DNA of 64,000 nt from Dendrophyllia cribrosa (Eukaryota; Cnidaria; Anthozoa; Scleractinia; Dendrophylliidae): the NCBI GenBank assembly GCA_024195265.1, contig JAJLRJ010000006.1, positions 2,812,501-2,876,500 of the forward strand. The letters are read 5' to 3'. The first letter of the stretch is position 1. The number at the start of each line of letters is the position of its first letter. Below the pieces are notes generated by a model. It worked only from the letters and a program-made list of their open reading frames with translations, was not told where the DNA came from and did no database searches. Positions 41,250 to 54,000 of the stretch are shown piece by piece. The translations under genes were made by a program, and so were the position numbers.

Positions 41250-43407
41250 ATAATTATTAATACCAAAATACAGGGGTCCCCAACGAGGAGTGTATAGGAA
41301 AAAACTTGGAATGGCGTTGTACTGTTTTTCCATAGCAGTTTAGTGTCTTCAAAGGAGACTATATAACAGCTAATACAGTTTGAGTTTTTCGGTTCCCACC
41401 TTCACAAAAAATGCTGTGCGCGCCGTGATCACTTTCTGTGCTGAATTTCGTGTAACACGAAATTCACGCGGCAGAAAATTTTAGGGAAATCTTATCTCCC
41501 GAATTTACCAGCTGTTTTCTCCTTTCCCAAAATCCTAGCTGACCTTATTTCGTACCCAAAACGACACTTTTTAACCCTCTGAAAACAAAAGGCATTAAAT
41601 TTTCCAATGTTACAAAAGTTTGAGAGGACATTCTACTAAAAAAAACTCTAGTTTTTATCTAATTTGTTACGAAGTTGTAAGTTGACTAAGGTCTTCCGAA
41701 CAGCTTTCCACCGAAACAATTCGATGGGTGCCCCTGAAAAACATACATAGATTTATTCAAAGCATTTAAACAAAGGTAAATACAAAGATAAATTTGTTTG
41801 TAATAATGACCATCTAGTTTGAAGACCGGTCATTATTTTCATATGAAATAATTACTGCTAAGCAGTGAAATTCTTCCTGTAAAGGATATTATATTTTGTT
41901 CATTTGTAACTGTTATTTAACTGACCTAAATAAAAAGTTCATTGACGACAACAAGTGGTTGAGGCCCTTTATTTCTGCAATCAAAACCCCAGTGATTTTC
42001 TTTCCCATCTAATCGATCTGTGATCCATAATAGAATAGTGGTACTCAGTGCCAGATCTAGGGGAGCCCCCCCCCCCCCCCCCCCCACCCCTCCCAAATAT
42101 CGTGCCAAAAAATAAATTATTTAAAAATTGCTTAAAAATCAGTCAAAGATTAGTCTTAGCACGTCTGCGAACTTCTTGAGTTGTAAAACTGTTTTATTTC
42201 CTCCTACGCATTTCGTGTGAATAACGCACACTTCATCAGGGAGTTTTACTTAGTATGCCTGTATATATACCTAAAAACGTACTGGATTTTACATTGCGTA
42301 AAAAGAACACCTACGGATCTGCGTATAGGGACTTCAAACCTCGCGGTTTTGCATCTAAGAAACAGGCGGAAAGTTTTGCAAGGTGTGACATTTTTTGCGT
42401 GATATAAATTTTGGGGCCCACAGTTTTAGCTAAAACTAATGAATAGGATAAAGGAGTTAGTTTGTAAATCTTAAGTACTCAAATTTAGCTCTTCATAGAT
42501 ATATTCAAATGTGGACGTTTTCGCTTGAGAGGGGGAGGGGATTACCACATAAAAGCGACGGGGCATTTCGCCGTTCCGATAAGGGGTTAAAATCGTGATT
42601 GTGTGTAAAGGTAAATCGAAAATGACAACTCAGTTATTCTGATACCTTTTAGGGCATTAGAGTGATTTTACTATTAATCATAATTAGTAAAAACTAAACG
42701 AAAGAAAACAATGGAATTAGTGCCTAATAGTGCCCACTAGCTTAGTAACTATTTCATGGTTTTAAGAAAAGCACTCTAAGCCAGAAAAATTTTGTGACAG
42801 AAACATCCTTTCAGAACGAATATTGGTACCTTTAAGGGGTAAACATTAATAAGCTTCACTCGCAAAACTGATTTATGGCACCATTTAGGGGTTCCTTTCA
42901 AAATATCAAACAATCCACTCCCCCCCCCCCTCCCCCCAGGGGCCTGATAGGCGGAGTGTTACTGCACTGTCTATAGAAAAGCGGATTTAATCAGTCAGTG
43001 AACACGCAAAATTTTTACATAAAAAATAATAAGTCAATTTATTTGGGTGTGAATGTATTTAGCACGAAAGTGCTAATTGAAACAGACACTGCCAAAGACA
43101 CGGAAAAAGAGAAATGACATTAAAAGTAGCGATTAGGTATATTACTCTATAATCTTTTTTTCTCATGGGTTGAATACAATCCTTCTATACAGAAATGACA
43201 TCACGAGCTAATTTGACATATGAATATTATTGTCTTAGACGTTAATCCAGCTAAACAGCTAACATAAAAAAAAATTTGTACAAATGAATTCTTAATACAA
43301 ATTGTAAGAATGAGCGCACGGGTCATAAATGACTATAAATACGTTTATCACCAAATATGCAATGAAATGAATAATTATTGTTTTAAATTTTAAAAGTTCC
43401 AACATGC
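41250..43407. other. Intergenic DNA between POLR3F and presenilin, left part
   Basis: No exons seen. Contains a C-run at 42067-42086, a CTCCTACGCATTTCGTGTGA fragment at 42200 that looks repeat-derived, and a degraded relative of the 20869-21135 element at 42530-42940. Confidence 0.5.
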
Positions 43408-43576
43408 AATAGACCAATTTCAATATATTAAAATTCATACTTGGCTCCGAGGCTTGGGGGAATAAAACAAAAGAAATCACATTGAGGTTAAGCGTTGAAT
43501 TATTCATTTCTTTTGTTTTATTCCCCCAAGCCTCGGAGCCAAGTAAGAATTTTAATATATCGAAATTGGTCTATTG
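43408..43576. mobile_element. Fold-back element with 71-bp arms
   Basis: Left arm 43408-43478 starts CAATAGACCAATTTCAATAT; the right arm 43506-43576 is its inverse with only a few changes. Short 27-bp loop. Confidence 0.8.
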
Positions 43577-44416
43577 AACAAGATTGTGCGCGGTTATGAT
43601 GATTTCAATGCAAATTGTGATATTTCTAATACTATTTTTGAAGTTTGCAAAGTTCGATAATTGAGTCACTAAACTAAACTGCTCTAAAAATCTGCATAAG
43701 CCACAAATACTTGTTTTTGATTTGTTTTTTGTTTTTTAGTTCTACAATTATTGTTACAATTAATTTATAATAAGTAAATTAAATTATTATTATAAATTAA
43801 CAAAATTCTAATATTGTAGTCAAATTATGACAAAAGTGCCAAATTCATCCCATGGTCAAATCATAGAAAGATAAATGCAATTTCACTACCTGGTAAGATG
43901 TCTGCAATAATAAGCTTAGTAGGTTAGCTTTAACTACAAGTTGTAACTTAGGTCTATTGTGAACATAGCTTTAGACATAAGAAAGTATGCTAGCAATCCC
44001 TCTCTGGATCGTTGAGCGGATGAGCATCATGCGATCCCTGCGATCGGCGATGTACCGAACAAAAGTAATGTGAACGGCCTTTCCTCCAGTTTCCCCTTGG
44101 CTTATTGTTGTTGTTGTTGTTGTTTTTGTTTACCAAGCTTGTTTTTGTGATTATCTCACCCACTCAACTGACTGAAGAGAGACAGCTTGCAGTGTAAACA
44201 TGAAGTTTAACATTGCCAGCATTCAAGATAGTGGTATTCAAATTACTGTACAATAATTATTCCTGAGAGGTGGATTGCAACTTAAACACTCGCCTGCAGA
44301 ATTACAAAACACAATTCTTCTCATTTCTGTACCTTATAGTTTTAATACAAAAATGTAACAACAAATATTACAATGTTGTTCTTTATCAGATTAACCAATT
44401 CACTCCAAGACCCAAA
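43577..44416. other. No gene seen
   Basis: AT-rich intergenic DNA with a (TTG)n run at 44105-44125. Confidence 0.45.
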
Positions 44417-44542
44417 CCAGGGGCCAATTTAATAAAACTTTTACACTTGTAGTTTACAAGTGTAGCTATTGTTTTCAACCTCTGAAACAATGGCTACACT
44501 TGTAAATTACACTTGTAAAAGTTTTATGTAATTGACCCCAGG
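44417..44542. mobile_element. Palindromic MITE with CAGGGGCCAATTT end
   Basis: CCAGGGGCCAATTTAATAAA is mirrored by TTATGTAATTGACCCCAGG, with inner mirrored ACTTTTACACTTGTA. CAGGGG-type ends resemble hAT MITEs. Confidence 0.7.
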
Positions 44543-44565
44543 TAGTGCAATGTTGTTCTTATTTC

Positions 44566-45000
44566 AAAGCTATTGAGCAGTACTTTCCTGTGGTGCTGTT
44601 TATTATGCTGTACAAGGTGGTTCTAACTTTTGAATCTGTGAATGAAATCCTAAAGTGTGACCATTCAAATGAAAGCTATTGAGCAGTACTTTCCTGTGGT
44701 ACTGTTTATTATGCTGTACAAGGTGGTTCTAACTTTTGAGTCTGTGCATGAAATCCTAAAGTGTGGCTATTCAAATAAAAGCTATTGAGCAGTACTTTCC
44801 TGTGGTGCTGTTTATTATGCTGTACAAGGTGGTTCTAACTTTTGAGTCTGTGGATGAAATCCTAAAGTGTGACCATTCAAATGAAAGCTATTGAGCAGTA
44901 CTTTCCTGTGGTACTGTTTATTATGCTGTACAAGGTGGTTCTAACTTTTGAGTCTGTGCATGAAATCCTAAAGTGTGACCATTTAAATAAAAGCTACTGA
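44566..45000. repeat. 106-bp tandem array, about 4 units, beside the presenilin 3' end
   Basis: AAAGCTATTGAGCAG (last copy AAAGCTACTGAGCAG) begins at 44566, 44672, 44778, 44884 and 44990, an exact 106-bp period. The array ends about 95 bp past the presenilin stop on its 3' side, so it is likely in or next to its 3' UTR. Diverged single units occur near 47480-47590, 54750-54800 and 63045-63085, often next to CTGGGAGTGAAAGG. Confidence 0.9.
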
Positions 45001-45058
45001 GCAGTACTTTCTGATGGTAGTTTGTTTCAAGTGTTTTACAAAACATAGTTTGAGATTT

Positions 45059-45064
45059 TTTATT
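45059..45064 (-). terminator. Presenilin polyadenylation signal
   Basis: The minus strand reads AATAAA about 32 bases after the presenilin stop. The adjoining tandem units each supply another AATAAA on this strand, so several ends are possible. Confidence 0.45.
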
Positions 45065-45095
45065 AGGACTGCACTTGAGAGTGAAAAGGCTAAGC

Positions 45096-48000
45096 TCAAA
45101 TAAAGGCTTGCTGACTGGAGAGACTGTCCATAAATGGCTTGACAAGTTCCGTGGTGGCAAAGTTGAAAATGAGTCCAAAAGTGATAGATATAGGTAAGGC
45201 CGGCAAAGCCTTCTTGTAGATGGCTAACAGGAGAAGGGTCAGGCACAAACCCTGCAGAGCAAAACACTGTGTGTTAGACCACATACTGTTTGAGGTGATG
45301 TTTTCAACAGATATCCTTGGAGGCCATAGAGCACAGATGGTTAAAATTGGTCAAGAGTGAAATGGATTGTAAGTAACTTTTAACAATACCCAACAATACT
45401 CATGCACACAGATAATTACATACACCTCATGTGACGCTTTAATTCTAGTTAATACAGCCACCAGGGCTAGGCAGAAGATCAGAGATCATCAAATAGCATC
45501 AGGTCTGGTTGATCACTTGAAATCAAGTCTCACAGCCCTGCCTTCCTCCAAACCTCCTTATTCCATACCCTTGTTCGTCGCGAAATGGACTACAGCCCTA
45601 TCTAATTATTAAGTATGGGTCAGGATATGGTACCGGTCCTGTAAGTAAAGGCGAAGTTCTTTTATCCTCTCTGATCAATCAAGCCAGCAATGTTTTCCTG
45701 CACCCCACTTGTTCAGATGCTATTCAATCCCAGCATGGCATTTGTGTATGGCCAGCATCACAGCAAATTTGAAATCCCTCACCCCACCTCAAAAACAGCA
45801 CTGTTATTATCACAAACCTAATCAATCAATTTCAAGAAACATTTCATGAAGAACGCATCAACTTTCGGTACAAGAACCCCCAAAAGAGTCGCGGATGAAT
45901 AAGCAGACAACATACATGTCCGCTTGAGATCGGACGTCAGCTCATATAAAGGGACCTCTGGCTGCCGCTATCACTCCATTTTGATCACACTGTTACCCAC
46001 CCAACCCATGATATGTGAAGTGAAATGAAAAAACTGGAAAAGCCAGGACCAGACATCGGGGTCTACGTTCCCTACTCTTTTGGAACAGTGATGTGAGTTC
46101 TTTAATGTCCCCTACAATTTTTAGTGTTTCCAACAAGTGAACTAAATCCATTTACAGCTAATTGTTACTTACAATAAGGATGGCCACAAAGCAGGCAATG
46201 GTGGTATTCCAGTCCTTGTATGAAGAAGCTTTGCCAACAAGAACACTATAGAATATGAAGTCTCCAAGGCCAAGCTTTACACCCTCTGATGGTACAAACC
46301 ACAAGGCATTAATTCATTTATAATATATAACTAACTAAGCATAGTGGAACTTGTTAATCTGACCACCAAAATCTTGCTGTATCAACAAGGTACATGTAAC
46401 TGTGTTTAGAAGGTATGCCTCATGTTTAAATGACTTGTAGCTATTGTAAGTTCTGGTAAAGAATACATGTAAGTGGTCATAATATAGCCTAATCTGTGGG
46501 TAACTTAAAAGGACAGTCTGGGAGAAAATTGGGCTTCCAGAAGCAGACCTTTAGCCAGAAATTGAACACTGGGCAGCCTGGAGACATGTCTCTTATAAAA
46601 AGTTATAAAAGTGTAGGTGCATTGTTTAAGAATTTCTTCCAAAAACTGGGCATCCACAGGACACCCACCTGGCTAAAAGCCTGAGAAGAGACTGAGTGTG
46701 GCATTGGGTGGAACCTGAAGTCTGGCATACAAAAAAAAACAACCTGGTAATTACTGTGTGTCCAACAGTGCTGGAAGTAACAGTCGGTCCAACCCAAATC
46801 CTAAAATTTCCGACTAATTTTTTGTTATGTTTGGACATGGTGTCCGAGCTCAAAAATGACTTAGCCTTTGTCTTGAAACTCTTCAAGTCATCAGATTTAA
46901 TTCCAAAAACATTAAAATAAGAATTTCATCTGTTTGTACAGTTTAATTTGCTGTAAAAGGCTCTTTCTAGACGAGAGAATTAAGAACAATGCATGTAAAC
47001 TGCCAAACTTCTTAGAGCATGTCATGTATGCTTAAGGATTGTGTCTCATGGAAAATCCAAACTGGCAGATGTCAAACCAATTTTGTAAATGTCTTATCAA
47101 AATGGAGGTTTGAAAGGACACATGTTCTTTTAAGTAACAAAAATTATTTCCAGCACTTGTTCTAAAGAACAGTGACAACTTCTTACTTTCTTCTTCTTCC
47201 TGATTCTCTGGGGGCGCATTTCCTGCATTCTGTTCCTCGTCATGATTACCCAGGGCCCTTATTGCATTCTCTGCTGCCTCATTAGACGGCCCAACACCTT
47301 CAGTTGACCCCATTATTTCATCCTCGTCATCTGACTGTGTATTGACATTGCCACTTGTCACTCGAGCTGCTCTTGTGTCATTGGAGTTATCTCTGTCAGC
47401 CATGCCAATCGTCCACATCATTGTGGCTAAAAACAATACACACATCTTAAAATTATTCCTTTCACTCCCAGAGTCAATTGTGGAGAGATGAAGTGTAGTT
47501 CTAACTTTTAAGTCTGTGGGCAAAATGCCATGGTGTGAACATTTAAATGAAACCTCTTCAGCAGAACTTTTGCATGCTACTATAATTTGTTTTTCAATAT
47601 TTAAAGTGCACATGAAGTGAAATGTCACTACCGTTTTGTTTTAGGGTTTATGTTGTTTATATCACATTTATTCCATTTTCAGTTGTTTTCCTTTTTTACG
47701 CAAAGAGGATCCACTGTTTTTAGCAGTTTGAAAACTCCAGCCGTGGCTTGAAATTTGCGACACTTTGAGTGTGGCCAAAAGGGTATTATTTTGTGACATC
47801 ATTCGTGTGTTTGATCACAATAAAACATGGCGGAGAAGGGGACAAACCTGGGGCTAAAATATGCATCGCTTTCAGCCATGTTTAATCAAAATAATCCTTC
47901 CACAACAAAATGAAATTTGGGATTTTTCTAGAATTTTGATTTTTTGGCAATCTTAAAAGGTAAAGGATTAAACTTTAAAGCCCCAATAGTGATCAGAATC

Positions 48001-51000
48001 ATTCTTACTTCTCCTTGCAATATCAATGAAGTGTAAACAAGCACAAGAATGAACAGAGTGATCACCAACTAAGAACTATTTTTATTATTGAAGGTACTGT
48101 ATCATGCTATGCGCATGCTTGCAAAAACTTTTCCGTAATTTAACTTTTCCGTAATTTAATCAGACCTACAGCCCAATGATAAACTTGCTTTAGCACTAGC
48201 AACTGCTATCCATTTCAATCGTCCTCGAAAGAAAGCCATTTGTACCATATTTCTAGCGTTTACTGCAAAATTGTGCCTTACTTATTTGTACAAATTGTTA
48301 TTTTAGAATCCTTAATGACCTTAGCCAAGCAATGGAAAGGTTTGTACAGGCAGGCGCATAGCGTGATGCAGTCACTGTAAACAAAGAGATAAGGAGCCAA
48401 GACCAATAAGTAGAATTTGTATGCAATGGTATGCTGCAGTACACGTCTATTTTTTGAGAAACAGGTGCTGTTAAACAAAGTTGTACACAACATCTAATTT
48501 AAAGTAACTTACAGGAGTAAATTAATGAAGGAAACAATGGCTCATCTCGTTCTTGAGCTGTTTGTACAAGAATCTTCAAGGGTCCCCTTGGGCACAGAAC
48601 AGCACACAAATCTACAACAAATCATTAAAAATCAAAAGTGTTAGAAATTTGTACAAGAAATTCTTGGATCATGGATTACTTCATGATCCATAAAAAATAG
48701 ATCTCCTCCCCAAATAGACAAAAGTTGCATTCTGTTTACAAACTGACCAGAATAGGTGGCCAGTTCTGACAAATGGTAACTGCCCTAAGATTAGAAATGA
48801 CGATTACTTTGGCTAAAAGAAATAGTTGAAACAACAAACATTTATTAAGAATTTGTTATCATGGATTTGTGTTTCATGAAATTCAGTTGTTCTATTTTCA
48901 CTGACAATTAGCTTACATGTACCTGCCAATCAATGACCAGAATAAAAAAATATATAATTATATATCCAACAAACACTAATATTGCAAAAATCTGATCCTA
49001 AAAAACTAAAAAATCACCAATGGCAATATAAAACTCCAACAAAAATGTTATGCTATACACTATATGAGAGAAATTCAGGCTGTACCACAAAATAATGTTC
49101 TATGACCCTTCTGCTTACCGTAAAGTGAAATAGCTGCTAATATCGCCCAAGTTGTCCAGTCTGGTAAAAATTTGATAAACACCAAAGCCTGTAAAAAAGT
49201 GAATTTAAAAGATTGACATTTCTTAAAAGTTCTTCATACCCAGTATTAAAAGACAGCATTGCTTGTAAAGAATAGACTATTTTTATTTGCTAACTGGACT
49301 TGCAAGTTGTAACAGAGCCGAGCCTAAGCAATACCTTGTAGCCAAGGTTTTTGGTCTTGTGGGACAAGAATAACTGGCCTTTTGCCAAACAATTAAATGC
49401 TGGGCACCCCAGATTTTTTAGGTGAGAGCCATTGGGCTCCCTGTGATTTTCTTAGCACAAAGTCAATGTGTAATTGAAAACATGATTATATAAAGAACTT
49501 ACTGTAGTTAATACTTTATGTGGTTAGCACATTGGATTTTTTATCTAACAGGTGGTCAAAGTCAAGTCAATTTTTATTTAACTCACACAGAATATACGTA
49601 CATTTTTTTTTTTTTTTTTTTTTTTTTTTGACGCTCTTAATTAATCCAGATCAAACAGGTTTTATAAAAGGGAGGTATATAGGTCAAAATGTCAGGCAGA
49701 TAAATGATATTCTTGAGCAAACAAAACTTCAAAACATTCCGGGGTTACTTCTGCAACTTGATTTTCGTAAAGCGTTTGACACTATTGAATGGGATTTCAT
49801 CCAGAAGACAATTACGGTATTTAATTTTGGTGATAATATCAAACGATGGATAACCACTCTTTACAAAAATTCAGAAAGTGCAGTTTTAAACAACGGCTTT
49901 TGTACCAACTACTTTAAGCTATCAAGAGGAGTGAGGCAAGGCTGCCCTTTGTCCCCCTATTTATTCATTCTTGCAGTTGAGTTACTAGCTTGTAAGATTA
50001 GACAAGACAAGGAAATACATGGTATAACTATCTTTCGGAAAGAATTTAAAATAGGCCAATTCGCTGATGATACCACTCTCTTTTGCAAGGACACGAACAC
50101 CGTGCAAAGAGCTATTGTACGATTGAATGACTTCGGTGACCTATCAGGTTTGCGACTAAATCCATCAAAAACAAAAGCAATGTGGTTGGGACCCTGGAGG
50201 TATTGCAAAGAAACACCTTTCGGATTCAAATGGCCAAAAGAGCCGATAAGAGCCTTAGGGATATTTATATCCTATGATGAAAAAAAAAATGACCAATACA
50301 ATTTTAAAGAAAAAATTCAAAAAATAGATACTATTCATGGCATCTGGCAGTCCCGAAACCTTACACTATTTGGAAGATGTCTTATAACTAAAAGCCTTGG
50401 CATTTCGCAGCTGGTTCATTCTACTTCGATTCTTGATATCCCTAAAAAATGCATTCAAGATGTTAATTCTATGATATTTAAATTTATATGGAAAAACAAG
50501 AAAGACAAAATCAATCGTAAAGTCATGTTTCAAGACTACGACAATGGAGGTCTACGTGCGCCTAGCATAGAAACTATGTCCAAATCACTCAAATTGGCAT
50601 GGATCTCGAGATTTTTAATAAACGACCAAATGGGCAGTGAATCCTGGAAGATTATACCAAACTATTATTTTGATAAATATGGTGGCTTAAAATTCCTGTT
50701 GCACTGTAACTATGATGAAAAGTTCCTCGAGCAGGCAAAATTCCCGAACTTCTACAAGCAGATCTTACTATTTTTCTCTGAACTTAAAGCATCTTATAAT
50801 CCAGAATCCGATCAGGAATTGATTCTATAAAATAACAAAGAAATTCGAATTAACAGTCAAACTATCTTTTATCGGAGCTGGTTCAGTAGTAATATTATTT
50901 TTATCCACGATCTGTTGAAGGCGGATGGAAAAATTCTCCCTTACGCTGAGTTCATCCGAAAATACAAACTCAGTTGTAATTTCCTAACATACATGCAAGT

Positions 51001-54000
51001 TGTATCTGCAATACCTCAGACCCTCATTATTAAGGCAAGGATAAAATGCCTAGATAAAACTATTCTTCTTTCAGAATATGAGTTTCAGCTGTCTCGGGAT
51101 ACTACCATAAATTTACTTAAATTAAAAAACAGGGATTACTACTGGCTTTTGATAAATAAGGACAAGCAAGTATTGAAGGCAAGCGTAAAGTGGGAGAGAG
51201 ATTTACAGCCAGACATGGTGCGGATTGACTCTTTTTTTAGTCGTGTAAAATATATTTCTAGAGAAAACAAGCTGAGAGAATTTTACTTCAAACTTTTGCA
51301 CAGAATAGTTGTTACAAAAAGAGAACTGCATTTATTTGGTATAAAAAATGATATGCTTTGCATTTACTGTCGCGAAAATGATTCCATTATTCACACTTTT
51401 TCAAATTGTCACTGGTCTAAAGAGTTTTTCTTGGAAGTTATTAAGTGGTTTAACAAAGAAAATGGCACCTCTTTCTCCTTATCCCCAACGGAAATTCTCT
51501 TCGGCACGAGCTCCACCTCCAAGACTGACCTGATTACCAATAACTTAAACTGTACTCTCCTCTTTGCTAAATATTACCTCTATACCCAAAAACTAGCACA
51601 GAAAAACCTATCTTTAGAGGAATTTGTAGTTAAATTAAACTGTAGATTTCATCTAGAAAAATCCCCTCTGTAAAATAAAACATAAGTATTATATAATTTA
51701 AAATATATTGTTAACTACTATATAGAGTTACTAAATGATTAGTGCAGCTTCAGACTATAAACAAAAATTGAAATCGCCAATGCCAACCCAGTCTCGGAAT
51801 GTCTAGTGTAGTGTATTGTTGTAACATCTTGTCATGTATTCCTTTGTATTGTAACCTTTTAAATCTGCTTGTTACGTAAATGTTTTGTATAAATAAAAAA
51901 AAATAAAAAATAAAAAAAAAAAAAAAAAAAAAAAATACGTACATAAAGGTTAGGATAATTTATACAATAATGTTTAACAAAATCATGGATACAATACATA
52001 TTTAAGACCTGGTCTCTGATCTGCCATCATGTTTTTTCACTATGCTCCACATTGTCTCTCTCAAACCCAGATGTATAATGGGTACCGACGACATAAGTAG
52101 CAATATTGTTAGTTGCTTCATGCAACAACAACAACAACAAAACCTTTATTTTTTTTTAGTGTCTAAAAGTATTTAGCTTAATAGCTAATTGGGGACACTG
52201 TAATAAAAATACTTAAAAGATAAAAACAAAACTCAAATATATACATAGGTAAAATACTTAAAAAAGCTAATAAATATATACATATTAAAAACAGACACTG
52301 GGTTAATCTCTGGCCATGTGGGCCTTCTGTGGCCAGTGTACGATGTCGCCTTACCCTTAGTTAATACTTAGATTGAACTTACCATCAAAGCACTAACTAA
52401 AATAAGATATGCTTGCTGCAGTCTAAGGGGTCCTTTCCAGTGTATACAAATCATTCCTACAACTCCAAAATTCCAGATTATCAGTGATAATGTGAAGTAA
52501 TCCATGGGGACATTGTACACCTTTAGCACCTCACTGTGAAGAAAATACACAAATATTTCTTCATTTATTAGGTACAGGTATATGGGGTGTTATCAGCATG
52601 TTGTTGCAATAAAAATTAACACAACAAAAACTTTCTCCTCAGTTTACATTGTGTTATATAACTGATTATTTTTATGTAATTTTGGGTTTCTAGACTTATC
52701 TATTAAAGTAGAACGGCTTCATGTAAGTCTAAGTAAAAGAGATCAAATCGGTCAAACGATTCTGTATTTTCACTCAAAAAAATAATAAATTTTGGCTAAT
52801 ATAAATAAGCATCCTGTATGTGCCCAATGTTTTGATCTTTTACTCTGATTGGATCACTACAATGGTAAACAGCAGTAAAACACCAATATTTTAGCAACAA
52901 AATGCTTATATATGCAGTGTGCTATCAGTTGATAGCACACTGTGAGGATCACAAAATTAATTTCACTCACAGTTCATCCGCAGTTCACATATATATATAT
53001 GATTTTCATATATTCATATTCATATTCATATATTTTACTGTCACTGGGTTATTACAAACTCACAATAATTGACTATCTATCCATGTAGCTTGTTAGCTTA
53101 GTGGATAGAGCATTGCACTGGTATGGCAAGGTCATGGGCATGAATCCCATTCATGCTTGGATTTTTTTCAGGTTGCTTTTTCAACAACTTAAGTTGATGG
53201 CACACTGCGAGGATCACAAATTTCACTGAGAATGCTTATATTTTGTAAGTTAAAATTGTCAACATTCAACATAAGGTTATGCCCTCAGCCCTTCAGTGGT
53301 AACAGGTTCTTATGTCACATACATCCTGCAGATTATTAGAATCAGTAATCTCATTTGCAGTGATAATGAAAACGTCAACAGTGTACTTACTGGAAGTAAA
53401 TGTATCCAAAGAAGAATAATAACATGAGTGAAGACAAGACTAGCCACCCAGATATAATCTGCAACACCAAGTTTAAACAAAAACAATAATCACAATTAAT
53501 TGATTAAGTTTTTAATATTTTCCCCATTAATTTATTAAGTTTACAGATCACAGTTTCTACTCAAGACATTTCAATGGCATCCCATGTTCCAAGTGGCTAA
53601 TGTGAAAATACCACAGAATTCTGAAAAGTAATCCCCCATAGAATTTCCCAAAATAAATGACCCTCCCGAAAGTAACTGACTTACCAAAAACTATGGAAGA
53701 GAAACTATAATTCCCTCTAAAGCAGTAGTGATGTAATGCTGGCTTAGAGTTCTACCTTTTTTTGGTCACAAATTTATGCACACATACACATGTACATTAG
53801 TTCTCTGGAGAAAAAAACCATCTGATTGGTTGACACAACCATGTGATATGGCTCTTAAATTCAAGATGGGGGTAACATAATACAGCATACAAGTTTTGAA
53901 GGTCATGTAACACATTTTTGTGGATGATATGACCTTTGCCATCTATTGCTTCAGGATAATAATTAAGGGTGGTTTGCATTTTATACATGCCTTTGTATGG

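Noticed and set aside
44566..45000. CRISPR-like array
   Set aside because: The 106-bp units are contiguous without unique spacers, and the genome is eukaryotic; it is a minisatellite.
47427..47628. N-terminal extension of the ORF containing presenilin exon 8
   Set aside because: The extension is intron; the acceptor at 47427-47428 and phase with exon 7 place the exon start at 47426.
53085..53166. Genuine tRNA gene
   Set aside because: The T arm lacks the GTTC core and the element is bordered by a direct copy of flanking sequence, as for a SINE.
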